In this document: positions 1 through 12,311 of the stretch, piece after piece
How the letters are laid out: the number at the start of each line of letters is the position of its first letter
Position numbering within the stretch: the stretch's first letter is position 1
Assembly: GCA_000320545.1 (NCBI GenBank)
Contig: ADNK01001158.1
Span: 1 to 39,258 of the forward strand
DNA length: 39,258 nt
Reading direction: 5' to 3'
Source of the DNA: Bigelowiella natans CCMP2755
Taxonomy: Eukaryota > Cercozoa > Chlorarachniophyceae
The notes under the pieces: generated by a model
Databases searched by the model: none
The model's input: only the letters and a program-made list of their open reading frames with translations
Told to the model about the DNA's origin: nothing
Program-made: the position numbers and the translations under genes

Positions 1-25
1 CACACACGTACATATGTGTGTATAC

Positions 26-66
<41 letters not shown>

Positions 67-1459
67 GTTATAATGGTACCATGGTTCCTATGGTGGTGAT
101 AATAGCGACAACATGATTGATCGCTCTCAAAAGCAGAGAGGGAAATGGAGCAGCCGTTTCACTAGAATCATCAACATCATCCCCCCCCCACAGGTACATA
201 GGATTCAGCGATTACATGTGTGCTGTACTTACGAAGATACAGAGAGGTGGCACTAAGAGGAAAGGAAGCAATTCTTTGCTGCCAGATATGAAAGGTGTCA
301 TCCTGATCTTGAGATGATAAGCTAAGTACCGATTTGTTCAATTTGGACTTGTAACGATAGCAAAAGGGAAATCTCATTTTTTTTGATAATTAAGTCGATA
401 CGAATGAAAACACACGTTTTGTCTATATTCTCAGAATCCTATCGAGATTACGCCACCCACGTCGTGGAAGAATTACTCGAGACCACACCAACAGATGCGG
501 CATCATAATGATTAATAACAACCCATTCATAAATGCAATCCTGCATTGCAAAAATTAGGCACGTAATCACGTCGAGTCATGCGGAAACCGACCGCGTACG
601 TGCATGTGACACATGGCGCACACACATGTGCGTGCAATTCAGTGGGACAAAAAGAATATATAGCAGTGTCTATGGATACTATCTAGACTTACATAAAGCA
701 TTCGGTCATTTACGTGTCGCTTCCTGCTAGCCTAGCTAATCAATGCGTGGATACAGCATTAGAAGCGAATCATGCACAAGCAGCATGCGTGCGCATGGTG
801 GGCTAGCTAGCTAGCTAACGTAAGGTAGTGAGATCGGATTGACTAGTTGAGCTCTACACATCGCTCTTCACATCTACAATCGCTCCGCCGCGACTTGTGT
901 GTACCGCATACATGTTTGGATGTCGCTCTTGAAATGTGGGTAGGCCTCGTACGTACAACTTTTTATTGTACATACATCTGGTGTGCGCATGAAGGTACAT
1001 AGCTAGATGGCAAAGTGTGAGACATGAGACGGATGTGATGAGAGATGATTGTAATTTTTCAACACTAAAACAGTCTGTTGTAGCTATATGCAGAGCTCCA
1101 GAGCGGTGGCTACAGTGCCAAAATCATGTTTGCTTGTTTCGGCAACTTGTGTGCTCTATCTAGCCATGCTAGCATGCTTGCAAATATGTCGTAGTTGTTG
1201 CGCCCACGACATGCCGCGCAGCGTGCATGCTAGCATGAACTAGTAAGGTAAACATTCACATAAATGGGCCAAAGTATGCAGCCCGTGTAGACGCTAGCAA
1301 GGCGTCCAGGAATTTGGTAAATATTGTTACTTGCTGCCACTTCCAGTGCGCTTGCGATACGATGATTTATGTATAAAACCTGATCAAGCAGAGTAGGCTA
1401 AGGATATTTAAAGTAGTTGCACGGATTAGGAATAGCAGCAGTAGGAAGTATGAACACCG
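1..1459. other. 3' flank of the rhomboid gene, no gene seen
   Basis: No supported coding exon was found here on either strand. The left edge holds a CA/TA-rich microsatellite (about 1-64). From about 720 onward the sequence is rich in short palindromes such as GCTAGC (near 803-811, 1168 and 1229) and GCATGC. One copy of a short dispersed repeat containing catgagacggatgt lies near 1023-1036. The open frames of 60-130 codons in this stretch have no recognisable protein content. Confidence 0.6.
27..64. repeat. (TA)n microsatellite
   Basis: This is an uninterrupted TA dinucleotide run following a short CA/TG-rich stretch at the window edge. It is self-complementary and lies outside any recognised gene. 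Confidence 0.9.
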
Positions 1460-2896
1460 TCATCTCCCATCTAGACGCCTCCCTCCTCTTCCGCTGCTGC
1501 TGGACCAACGTTCTCTACACTTTTGCGCAAGCTTTGTTCCATACTGCGCCAGTCGAATTGAGCAGTGAATTAGCACCCCAAAGACAAAACCATTCACGTG
1601 GCCGCGGTGAAAAGTCTTCTCAAAAGACACGATGGAGCTGTTATCTCTGCAGAGGGCATCATACGCGACCGAAAATAGACCGCTCTCCTGCGCTAATCTT
1701 GATGTCACGATCAGAATATTTGCTAACAGATAAGGATCGCTTTCAGTTCTGTAGTAGATTTCACGGTACAGCTGGTACACATGCAGCGATAGTTGTTCGG
1801 TGTGAGCCATGAAGCACGCCCCACTTAAAGCATACACACCAGCTGATGATCCTATAACCTGTTTCTCAAACAGCTTTTTCGGAGTATACCGATCGATGAA
1901 GCTTTCAATGCTGTTACACACACCATTGAAGAATCGACCTATTACACTTGGCCTTCTTTCCACGTCTTCGCGCCCCCCAAGGATCGGCCTCAAAAAGCGT
2001 TCCCACAGCGCCTTTCTTTCCTCACCTGACGACGACCGCTCTGCCACCTTGTCCCCAGCCCAATGAAACCAGCGAAAGCCTTCAGTCGGGAAATGATCAA
2101 CAAGAACTCCATATATCTATGCATTGAATCCCAGGTCAGCATTTTATTGAAAAGATTCGGATGCATTGATAATTCTATCTTACCCCTCCTCCGAAAAACG
2201 TCAGGTATAACCCTCCAGCTCCAAGACTATTGTGCACGCATGGAAACTAGAAAGGATTGGGGAGAAAATGGAAGTCAGAGAATCATCCATTCCGTTCTTG
2301 AAATCTATTAGCATTATCACCGTTAAAACTTGGCCAAACACGTTTCCAAAAAGGTGTGCTTCGTTCATATGCAGGAACATGTAGGACAATGGCGACCACC
2401 ATTTGCCCTCATTCCAAAACTTGGAAGGATAGAAGGAAAATACATCCAGCATTTTTGGAGTGATATTCGGAATCAGTGCCTCGCATGCAACTAAAGGTGG
2501 CACCTAATCATTGCGAATAAGTGTTGGTCATCATTGCACATACTCCACATCTGGCCAATCCATGGAATCCAACATCTTACCAGAAGTTGAGGCACAATGA
2601 TTGCAGCGTACAAATTGAAGTCGGCTTTCCACTTAGAATACACGTAATGGAAAAATCATCAAACCCACTGGCAGACGTTTTAGTGAGTGAATTAATGTCG
2701 TCCATCCAGTGGGTGCAAACAAAAACTTGGTGGAAAGATAGAGGAGAAGCATACTACATTAATTCAAAGTGAAGAAGGTTGGTAATAATATTGAAGATTT
2801 GACAGCCGTCACCTGCGTAGCTAACCAAGCACCCATCTTCAGATCCCTCCCAGACCCTTACAATATTCAACGCCCCCCCTGTCGTGTATACGCCGC
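1460..2896 (-). CDS. Rhomboid-family intramembrane serine protease (5' end unresolved)
   Basis: Rhomboids cleave transmembrane helices inside the membrane with a Ser-His dyad. Exons on the minus strand are 2862-2896 (phase-compatible, tentative), 2581-2631, 2321-2503 and 1460-2116 (stop at 1460-1462), all joined in phase 0. Exon 2321-2503 encodes the family motif HMNEAHLFGN of the second helix. The last exon carries GSSAGVYAL, with the catalytic serine third in the GxS motif, and further on HVNGFVFG, with the catalytic histidine. The 17-codon exon encodes a hydrophobic first helix. An insertion of roughly 65 residues separates the HLFGN motif from the serine helix. The C-terminus is basic and Ser/Gly-rich. 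The true start lies upstream; one candidate ATG is at 3206-3208, only about 20 bases from the oppositely oriented channel start, but I could not connect it by a convincing splice. The family is certain from the paired motifs; the membrane compartment is not known. Confidence 0.85.
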
Positions 2897-3229
2897 CTAT
2901 CCACTCAACCCGTGAGATGAGAGAGGCAGGGGAAGGATGTGCTCTCCTGGCGTGTGTTCAACAAGAAAGCCTGAAAATGCCCTGGATTTACTGTCTCCGT
3001 CAAAAATATTTGGGAATTATAGCCAACAAATGCCCTCCTGCTTTCTTTCTATCTTCGTATGCCCGAGACATTCGCAGGTCTCTGTAAGTCCCCTGCTTGA
3101 TAAGGGAGCGACACGGTGAAATGTATGTCGTAGGATATTATTAGATAATCTGTTTTTCGGACAACTCTGCCGCTCGCAGCTCGCAGGAGCGAACGTAACT
3201 CCCGCCATCCTCCTCCCCCAGCAGCAGAC
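2897..3229. promoter_or_regulatory. Divergent 5' spacer between rhomboid and channel genes
   Basis: This stretch separates two head-to-head genes, so it should hold both promoters and 5' UTRs. It may also hold the unresolved first exon of the rhomboid. A pyrimidine-rich segment ending in cccag lies about 10 bases before the channel ATG and could be a 3' splice site of a 5'-UTR intron. No recognised promoter element was identified. The assignment is by position only. Confidence 0.4.
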
Positions 3230-6200
3230 ATGGGTTCAGGATCAGACCTTTCAGATAGGGAAAAGTGGTACGAGATTGGTTACCAAGTCCTCGCCGGGGC
3301 ATGTGTCTATGCGGCTCTTGTCCTATTCGCATTGTTTTTCCGTCGGCAAAGGGTGGATGGTGTACCAGATCCGTTTACCTCATGCAGCCTTTATGTGAAG
3401 AGCTTCTCAGCACAATTTAAGGGAGACATTGCATTCAGCATTCTTGCCGCTCTGAATATGTTTTTTTGCATCACATTTATACTTCGCGCCTACGAGAAGG
3501 ACTACCCAGGATGGATGCAAGTGACTGAGATGTTGGCTACTGTAATCTTCATGGTACAAGTGGTATTCGACTATGGAGGCTCGAACACCAAGTTGCTGTT
3601 TCTGGGGAGCATCTCTAACATCACAAATATATTTGCCATTGCTTCGACGTGGTATCAAGTTACAAATAACTTTTACCTCGGCCTTGGTTTTCTTCGTTCA
3701 ATCAATTGCCTCACCTGTATCGGGCTTCTAAAATATAGAGACGTACTTTGCGGAAGTCTCGGAAAGGAACTCTTTATGCTCATTTCAACTGTAATCTCAT
3801 ATGTATTTGTCTTTGCCGGCCTTATTTTCATCATCGAATCTCTTGGCGATATTCCGGTACTGCATCATCAAATTTAACGAATTTAAAAATAACTGCTAGC
3901 AACATATACTCATCTCACAATTATCACATCAGGGAGTGACTTACGAACCAACGGAATGGAGTATCTTTAACTCCTTTTATTTCATGATTGTTACCTTGTC
4001 TACTGTCGGATACGGAGACTTCTTCGCGACAACGTTGTTTGGCCGTCTGGTGATGATTTGCTGCATTGCGGTTGGAATTATTATCTTCGGGGCTCAAACA
4101 GGAGAACTGGTAGCAATAATACAAGCGTCGAACCTTGGGCGCGGGCGTTTTAGAAATTCTGACTACAGCAAGTTCGTGGTATTTTGCGGAGAATTAAACG
4201 AAGATATATTAGATCTGGCAATGAACCAAATATTGCACCCTGAGCGGCTTGAAAAGCTCGGCTCTGACACGAAAATCGTGGTCCTTTGTGTGAACGAAGC
4301 CCAATTACTATCTTTCAGAGCATATTTTTTCGCCGACAATGATAAAGATCGCGACGTTGTAAAGAATCTTCTCCTTTTTGTTGGGAATCCTCTTAACTCG
4401 GATGACCTGCAGCGCATACAGATCGAAAATGCAGAGGCTGTCTTCGTTGTCGGCCCAGAATCTAGTGAATTTATTGAAGCAAGGGATTTGAAGCTGATGT
4501 ACACTGCAGTAGCTGTTCGGCGATATTTAAAAGTCAGCCAGGCGGCCGGGACGAAATATCACGTTCCCATCAACATCGTCATTTCACAATGGAAGCATTT
4601 CCAGATTTACAATCACCCTTTGCTCACCGACCCACTTGCAGATGTGGATGTGGTCTCCTACAATAAACACGTCAATACTCTGCTGGCATCGAGCTGCTTT
4701 GCGCCGGGATTCCTTCCCTTCTTGTCGAGTATTATCACCACTATTGGATCTAGAGAAGAAGAGGGAATTGATGGGGACCCCGAATGGCTGAGGCTCTACC
4801 TGGAGGGGGCAGACAACGAAATCTTCAGTTTCAGGCCAAAAAATGACATCTATGACAGGAGCTTTTGGGAGATCTATAAGGAAATGGGAGAGAACCGTGT
4901 GTTGCTAATCGGTTATGTGCGGAAAAACGGATGGGTCTATCTTGCTCCTGGAGAGAAGCATTGCAAAATCCCCAAAGGAGCTTCCTTAGTTGCTATAGCA
5001 GCCAATGATTCTGCCCTTTCGCAGTATCGAAATACTGAGCTTGATGTGGAGACCTCCAAGGGCCATCCAATGCAGATTGCAATCCAGGATCAAGGGTTAC
5101 TGAAATCTTATAAGAAGGCCAAAATCGTTATGAAGCAGACGTACGACCTTAGCGGCGTAGCTCGTGTTAGTACTACTATTTCCAACACCCCAACTTCGAT
5201 CGATGTAAAATCTGCAGCTAATCTCAGTGAAGCTGCAGCAGATAATTCCGAGTTGTATGAAAGCGATCTAACGGCGATTCGAGATGGATGGGTCCGGTTT
5301 ACGCCCTTTGCTCTGGAGACCGAATCACTTGACAGTGTGAATAAAATCTCCTTTGAAATCTATGGAACGGCCGAGGACGAGCAGGATGTTGTTTTCCTTG
5401 GAAGCGCAAGTGTCAAACCGGAAGATTTTAAGAAATCCGTGGAAGCGACGTCAGATTCCGTAGAGCTAAAGGACAGTATACTTTTTCGAACCGAGATCCT
5501 TAGTGACGGGCAAAAGGCAAATCTCCTCGTCGAGCTACCTACAAGAAAGAAAAAAGGGAAAAAGAATGAGGACCTCAAGGTTGTCGATAGGAACATTGCA
5601 GCAAGGGCTAAAAGGCAGGCTATTATCCACACCCAGCGATCAGCGAGGTTGGCCGAAAAGGTGAAGCAGCTGGAGACCGTTGATGGAAGAGACGAACAAG
5701 CGAGATTGATGATGGTTGAGGTGAAGACGGGTAAAAGACTTCCGTGCATTCTCGATAACGGGCATGTAATCATTTTCGATCCCAAGCCAGGAAACCTGAA
5801 GTACCTTCTTCAGCCAATAAAAAGACGCCGGAAGATGTGCAATCAGAGGGCAGCGATTAAGATCGTGATCATCCATCGGCAGAAGCTTTCCTCTTGCTAC
5901 AGCTCGATGTCTGATGCGTATCCTCTGATGGACGGCGTGTATTGGGTGAGAAATAGCGTTCGTGACGTATCGCTTTTTACAGAGATAAGAGCGGGACGAG
6001 CCAGTCAGATCATTATTAGCACTCACGGCCTGAAAGGCGGGGAAGACGATGCTTCCGATTATGATCTACCGGAAGATGCGCCAGCGATGTTCTTAACGGT
6101 ACAGTTGAGCGATTTCCTTAAGAGGTCTCACAATGCTGGCGGACCGTATGTTCCAGTTGTCACAGAGCTGCAGAGTGAGGCCACGATGGGTATGATGCAG

Positions 6201-6833
6201 TACTGGAATGACCAACGAAGGTTCACACACCCATTGTACGCGGAAGGGAGCGTTGTTGTAAAAAACATTCCACAGCTCCTACTCATGCAGAGTCTTGATA
6301 GCCAATTTCTCCTTAAAGTCTTCACGGCCATGGTTATCACTTCAAACAAAGAAGGGACGGCGCAGGCCTACGGGATCAAAGTCCAGACCATGGTAAAAGC
6401 ATCTGGTTTCACTGGCACGAATTGGGGGGATCTACGAAGGCATTTCACGGAACGCAAGAAGTCCAGAATTATTCCAATGGCGCTGTTCACGAGCCGTGAG
6501 GAGGAGCAAAAGCTGTACCGATTCTGTGTGACACATCCCAAGGACAACCTTCCTCTCAGAATTGAAACCGATAGGGTTATTGTACTTAGCGCCAAGGTGC
6601 CACAAGAGGTTCTTATGGACCTTAAGAAGGACGAGAGGGCAATTGAGAAGGCCAACGAGGAAGACAAAATCAAGAGAATTGAAACCAAACGTTTGGCCGA
6701 GTCGAAGAAGATGACGAATGAGAAAAAGAAATCTATGGGGAATTTATTAAGTGTGGCGTCCAGTGGGAGCAGACTGGAACTACATTCACTAAAGGCAGCT
6801 TTGAAACCTGCCGACAAAGAAGGCAAGATGTAG
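3230..6833 (+). CDS. Slo/BK-type potassium channel with two RCK domains
   Basis: The predicted protein has 1175 residues from two exons, 3230-3856 and 3933-6833, joined by a 76-nt phase-0 GT-AG intron. Seven hydrophobic segments match the Slo plan S0-S6: S0 about residues 16-36, S1 64-88, S4 about 147-168, S5 about 180-205. The pore carries the potassium filter TVGYGD at residues 233-238. A first RCK domain begins near residue 288 (SKFVVFCG) and a second near 815 (NGHVIIFD). Between them lies a charged Lys-rich segment. The conserved Slo-type phrase VTELQSEATMG is near residue 948. S4 keeps one arginine (FLR, residue 156), while positions that are Arg in animal Slo1 are Gly and Asn. No acidic calcium bowl follows the VTEL segment, although an acidic patch occurs near residues 911-926. 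It is expected in the plasma or an internal membrane as a tetramer. Voltage and calcium sensitivity may differ from animal BK channels. Confidence 0.93.
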
Positions 6834-7800
6834 AATAGACCGACTTCTGCATCAGTTTTTATCATCTCTGCTCAAGTTTTGTTCGAATAAGTGTCACTGC
6901 TGTGCTAGAGAGCAATCGGACAGCCGCATTGTATCTGTTCTTCAGTTAAACATGAAGGCTTTTGTGAGTGTGTGTGCATAATATGTACTACAAACAGAAC
7001 AATTAGAACATTTTTCTACTCTGTGGACGGGCGAATGGCAATGCACGATTTAACTAACTAAATTGTGTGCACTTGCTATGTCGTAGTAGTGTCGCTGATG
7101 CTTACATAACACCTGCTAGAGCGTGTGCATGCTAGCATGCTGCCTAGCTGCAGCAATTGCTAACGTACTCGCTAATGATTGTGCGATCAATGATGGCGCT
7201 TCTAATCCACGGGCTGCATCGCAGAACATGAGACGGATGTAATGAACAAGTTGAATTTATTTAATTGTAATTGTCATCCTAATATAGCTGTGCAAAGCAC
7301 ATGTGATGTTTGCAGCATGCGTGCTGACGATTCGAAGCTGTGATTGCATTTTTTGAGCATTGTAGCTAGCGTTGCAGTACCATAATATCTAGACCAAAGC
7401 ACCGAAGTGTGTACACAGCGCGTGGCCATGCTATGCAGTTCGTACGTCGCGTGCATCCCAGGCGAGTAGAAATGCCCTGCTAGCTCATCGCATGCAAAGC
7501 TTGAAAGCTGGAAATGCAAACTATGTGCGTGTTGACTGGGAATAGTTGCGTAATGCGCAAATATGTGATTTCATTCTGCCCCCCGGCAACACATCTATGC
7601 ATAGTCGACTATTTATAAAACCTTACGTATGAGTAGGAGACGTCCATACACGCACATCTGTCATTGCGATTTCCTATGAGTGCGTGTATGTAGTGTGTAT
7701 GCTATCCGCTAGTGGAGGGCCATAAGATACTCATGTTGGCAATTACTGCAATCATGCGATTCAAGACCGAATATGATGAGGCTATCAGTACTAACATCTG
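6834..7800. other. Convergent 3' spacer (channel / arginase)
   Basis: No gene is seen. The stretch lies between two 3' ends and contains GCTAGC/GCATGC palindromes (near 7132 and 7366). It also contains a copy of a dispersed repeat at about 7226-7298, which begins catgagacggatgt and ends tcatcctaatatagctgtgc. Confidence 0.6.
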
Positions 7801-7954
7801 CTAGAGAATCTTGTTTCCAAGAGCTGACGCCACCAGATGGATTCCCAATTCCACGGTCGCATTTGCACCATCTACAACAAAATGAAGCAATCTATTCATT
7901 GGACATCAGTTCGGAGTCAAGGGCTAGAGAAGGAATGTTTAATATTATAAATAT

Positions 7955-8022
<68 letters not shown>

Positions 8023-9145
8023 CATACAGCAATAGGAGAGCATTACATTGTTCTAAGATCTATTAGTGTTACCAGAGTGAGATAGAGTAGGATTGACCTC
8101 CACGATGTCCATTGACCCTGATATAGCATGGGTATAGTCTCACCAAGCAGTTGCAGCCATATCAGTAGCAGCAGCAGCAGTAGTAGTAGTAGTACCCAAC
8201 ATCCCTGTCTCAGCGAGACGTTCCGCGATGTAGTGCGCTTCCCTTTATAAAAGCCAACATTAGGGAGATATCATTGAGATTTGCTGTAATCGTGGAGGAG
8301 TTCTCAAGTTCTAGCAACGACACCTTAAAGTAAAGCCTCCACGTACCATCGTCCCCTTTACCAACATCATTACATTAATTCACACTACCATGGTAGGGTT
8401 CTAAATCATCGTTGGTTCCATCAAATATCATAGAAAACGACAGTGCTGCTAGCATGTCATCACTTCTAATAAGATAGGAAGGAGGCTTCGGGGAAGGGGG
8501 GAAGGGAGACCATATCTACTCTGCTCTTAATGAAACAACAAAATACTTACTGTGGCTGGCGCGTGATCTGGATCAACAGCGTCGATGTCGTAGCTAGAAG
8601 GAGGAGGAGGGGATAAATACCGCAACAGCAGATGGATGATAGTATCCAAAAAGTAGGAGAATAAACTCACAATGAATCATTGAATCCACGATATGGTTCA
8701 CCGCGATAAACAAATAAAAGAAGTAGCGGAGAGTCGAAGAATGCGTTGTACAAACCACCAACCTCAGGTGGATGGGACGCTCTTTGCCATCCTTCAAGAA
8801 GCTATGTATGCAATGCTCCATCACCTACCGCATTGTACACCTCTAATTGAAACAACAAGACGTGTCGGTCTGTTTTCCTGTCTTCCTCTCGCAATTCATG
8901 GGCACGTAACATTTGTGTTAAGTGCGCCTTTTCTTAAATCTCCCTTATGAGAATAGTAACAATCATTATCATGGCCGGCTGCTGCATCATCAGCCCCACA
9001 TCATTATCATATGATCATCATCCGTCACCTGCCCGATCCCGTACCGATCAACGTGATACATGCTGTAAGCTGAAGGAGGAGGAGGAGGAAAGACACATAT
9101 ATTTCCATGTAGGGAGAAGAAGAAACAAGAAAAGAACAAGAAGCA

Positions 9146-9187
<42 letters not shown>

Positions 9188-11845
9188 CATGCTTAGATGA
9201 TAAACATCAACCAGGTGATAAGTCCAACATCAACAATCGCTGACATGATGGCCCTATCCATTTACCCCACCCACCTTTAATGCCAAGCTCCGAAATCTTC
9301 TCTCTTTCCCCAGGATCAACGTCACGCAAGCCTTAATCGTTCAGATACGCGTGTAACATCATCGTCGTATATTGTATTGTAGACCAGACACGTAGTAGTA
9401 GTAGTAGTAGCAAAAGTAAGCAGCAAACAGTAGTATCATATCGTATCAAATACTAATTACCAATGAATGCAAGGTTCTCCGGATCCAACTTGGGGTAGCT
9501 GCTCAGATGTATGTACGACGTGTCATGGACATGAGGAGGGATGATAAGAATGACGATAAATAGGAATAGGAATAGGAGGAGGAGGAGGAGGAAATACAGT
9601 TATAGAATATCGAGTTTTGTTACTCTTGCAGCCATTCAAAACCAGGAGGGATGACGTCCGTAAGACCCATTAAGAACGATATCGGCATGCCATGAAGGTT
9701 TCCACTGGAAGAAGAAGAAGAAGAAGAAGAAGAAGAAGAAGAAGAAAGTAAATAATAGAGGAGGGGAGGAGAAGAAGGAGGAAAATATCGAAAGAAGTGT
9801 TACTAAGAAGAATCAAGACAAGAAAATAAGAAATAAGCTGTGTAGGCGTCGTTATCATCAGAGTCATTACTACCTGGGACTGGTTTCAGGAGTGTTAATA
9901 TCTGCATGCGCATCTACCCATACAATAGCCTGTACCACAGTTACAAATTAACAAACCGAAAGAAAGATCAGGGAGGGGGAAAGCAGTAGAGAGATGGGGC
10001 ACTCAACTAGCGCAACAATCATCATCCTACCCAAACAGATACATGCAGGCAGATATAATGGAAGGTGGTGGCAGTGAACATATATAACCAAGTCTGGCCT
10101 TGCCCTGAGAATCCCAGCTATCGATCCTGTGATGATGTTTTATCAGGGGGGGGAACAGCACCAGTAAAGGAGCAAGGTGCGCGGTGAAACCAGAGTAGAT
10201 CACATCACATAAGGAGGGCGAGAAAGGGGGGGGGGGGCAAGCAGCGAAATGGCTACAGCAAGAATTACCCAGAGCAATACTGTGATCCCCACCGATTACT
10301 GATCAAGAGAAATGAGAAGCAAATGTATGGTACTATTATATTTGCAATGGACAATGCGTTAAAGAACTAATTAGTTTTAAGAAATGTTCTTTAGACCAAG
10401 TGGAAAGCGCCCGCTGGAAGCAAGCTCATAGGTCTGCAGTAGTAGTCAATTCAAACAACAGCAGCAAACTCTTTTCATCCATACTATTCTAATAGCCTAA
10501 GCAAGTTTACACCACCTATGGTGTTGGTCATCATCATCATCATCATCATCATCGCTTTGTTTATGGGTTAGGTAGAAGCAACCTCATTGGCTAGTTTTTC
10601 ACAAGCTTGCCCCACGGCGTAGGCATTCTTCAGATTATATCTGGTTGGTAGCATCATTGGACACACAGCCTGGTTCACTCGGCGACTTACAAACGAAAAA
10701 CGACAGGAATGCTATTTTGTCTCACCCCTTTGCTACTGGATCATCGAATTTAGGCTCCTAGAATAGATATGTATCCTATCACTGCAAGAATGCGTTCCAG
10801 AGTGCGAACAACATGTGGTTGGCAATTTGGCTAGATGTTGACACTGTTCGGCCGAGAATATTTCACTTTATTTTCGGTTTGTCCACCTCAAATTGGAGAT
10901 CGCCTCTGTTTTCAAGCCGCTGTCGCATAGATGACGATTAGACGATTAGTCACCATCCAAATTAAAAGATATATTATATCGCTATTACCCATTCCAACTT
11001 CGTCACGTAGTCACCAAGACCTCGATTTCGCATTAACTCCGGACCCTGCATGAAGAAGGGGAGTAGCATAAAAGTTGTATTAGAGATTGGAGGCCACTAT
11101 GGTTATTGAATTGATTACGAATGAGACTGCGTTAATTCAGGCGAAGCTTCAACCTGATCAGTGCCTCCCCTCGGCTGACCCCAAGAGAAAGGCATCCCAA
11201 CCACGCTACACGTTCTGACGATGAGAACAATATGGTCTCAGCTACTATATCCGTATGATTTACCAATTCTGTGATTGATGAGAAGAGCAGCAATGTGAAA
11301 TATACACACCTTGGATGTTTTAGGAAGTGTGGAAGTCTTTGTGGCCGGTCCGGGTGTATTTGCTCCTTAACAATCCCCCCCCCTGATGATATTGTTTAGG
11401 CAGAATCACGTCAGAAGAATCAAAAAGAATCAGAAGTAACTATGTTAATGAATATCCATACCGAAGACTGTGAGTAAAGGAACAGGTTGGCGCCAGAGTT
11501 GTAAACGTTAAATCGTATGCATCAAGCAAAGGTGGAAACTAGTCAGTGGATCGAGCATAAGTTTGAAGCATCGGCCATAAGAATACATCAGATGCAGGGA
11601 GATGTTACATCTGCTTGCGTGAAAATGCATCACGTGGCAGGAATTAACTCACTCGTGGTCTTCTGGGAAATGACGGTAAGGCTCTCGTATCCTAATAACA
11701 AGAGGAGATGCATATCAAGGCCTGCACATTCTTCATTCTGTAACGATGATAAGTGCTGACCCCTTTTCTGAACAGCGCTAGTTGTTCTGCCTATGGTGGA
11801 AGACAAAACAGTCTTTCCCCTGCAAATCCTGCTGAAGCCAATCAT
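7801..11845 (-). CDS. ARG: Arginase (ureohydrolase family), at least 19 small exons
   Basis: Arginase hydrolyses arginine to ornithine and urea with a binuclear manganese centre. Exons with matching phases, 5' to 3' on the minus strand: 11154-11205 (or to 11214), 10989-11045, 10887-10919, 10726-10754, 10583-10640, 10397-10433, 10269-10298, 10089-10126, 9874-9929, 9624-9704, 9461-9498, 9275-9331, 9029-9069, 8763-8824, 8551-8593, 8324-8355, 8196-8242, 8073-8117, 7801-7871 (stop 7801-7803). They encode about 301 residues. Metal-ligand motifs are all present: VIGGDHSIALG, WVDAHADINTP and SYDIDAVDPDHAPATG, followed by RGGFTLREA and MDIVEVNP. The end GNKIL is family-like. A further exon (11310-11365, phase-compatible) and a first exon starting at ATG 11845 are probable but not joined with certainty. 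The first exon reads MIGFSRICRG and continues basic and Ser/Thr-rich, like a mitochondrial presequence. The catalytic part is very secure; the N-terminus is tentative. Confidence 0.94.
7959..8018. repeat. (TA)n-(GA)n compound microsatellite in an arginase intron
   Basis: A TA run (about 7959-7978) is followed by a GA run (about 7979-8018). Both lie inside the last arginase intron (7872-8072). On the transcribed strand the GA run reads as CU repeats. Confidence 0.85.
9150..9184. repeat. (CT)n microsatellite in an arginase intron
   Basis: This dinucleotide run lies in the arginase intron 9070-9274. Shorter GGA triplets at about 9072-9087 abut the 3' splice site of the 9029-9069 exon and read as CCT repeats on the sense strand. 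Confidence 0.85.
9707..9746. repeat. (GAA)n microsatellite abutting an arginase splice acceptor
   Basis: The plus-strand GAA run reads as (TTC)n on the gene strand. It ends directly at the ccag acceptor of the exon whose 5' edge is 9704, so it supplies the polypyrimidine tract of that intron (9705-9873). Confidence 0.9.
10527..10552. repeat. (ATC)n microsatellite in an arginase intron
   Basis: This short triplet run lies inside the arginase intron 10434-10582. No coding role is apparent. Confidence 0.8.
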
Positions 11846-12311
11846 TGTAGGTGGAAGATGGAAGAAGGGGGAGGAGCTGACGGAACGTGGCAAGAAGCAC
11901 TAGGTTGGAATACCGATGTGCGACAACCTAATCTGTGTCGCAGGATGCAAAAAGGACCATGCGAATGCGAGTTCTCGGCCTTTGCATGCCGTCGCGTGTC
12001 AGAAATCACCTGAACAGAAATTCGGAACCGGGAATGCTCCGGGTACCCTACTTTTATTATTTGCATTGTGTGTGTGTGTGTGTGCTGTGGATTCCAGAAG
12101 TCGAAGTCAAACCCTACCTGTAGCGAGATACTACTACTACCTACTACTACGTACCAGGAATGACCTTCTTCTATGAGAACGAACTTCTGAATTCAGAACT
12201 TCAGTAGTTAGTGTTCCTTGAATCCTCCTCGTAAACTCTGTCGGCTCAATTCGCTACAGCCACAGACGAGCGAAGTGCTGCCACGTCGTCTGCGACCCAG
12301 CCCTCCCTCCA
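11846..12311. promoter_or_regulatory. Divergent 5' spacer between arginase and the Sel1 gene
   Basis: About 460 bases separate the tentative arginase start (11845) from the Sel1-repeat gene start (12312). A (GT)n run lies at about 12067-12083, followed by a CTACTA-rich segment near 12130-12150. The role as shared promoter is inferred from the head-to-head arrangement; no specific element was recognised. Confidence 0.4.
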
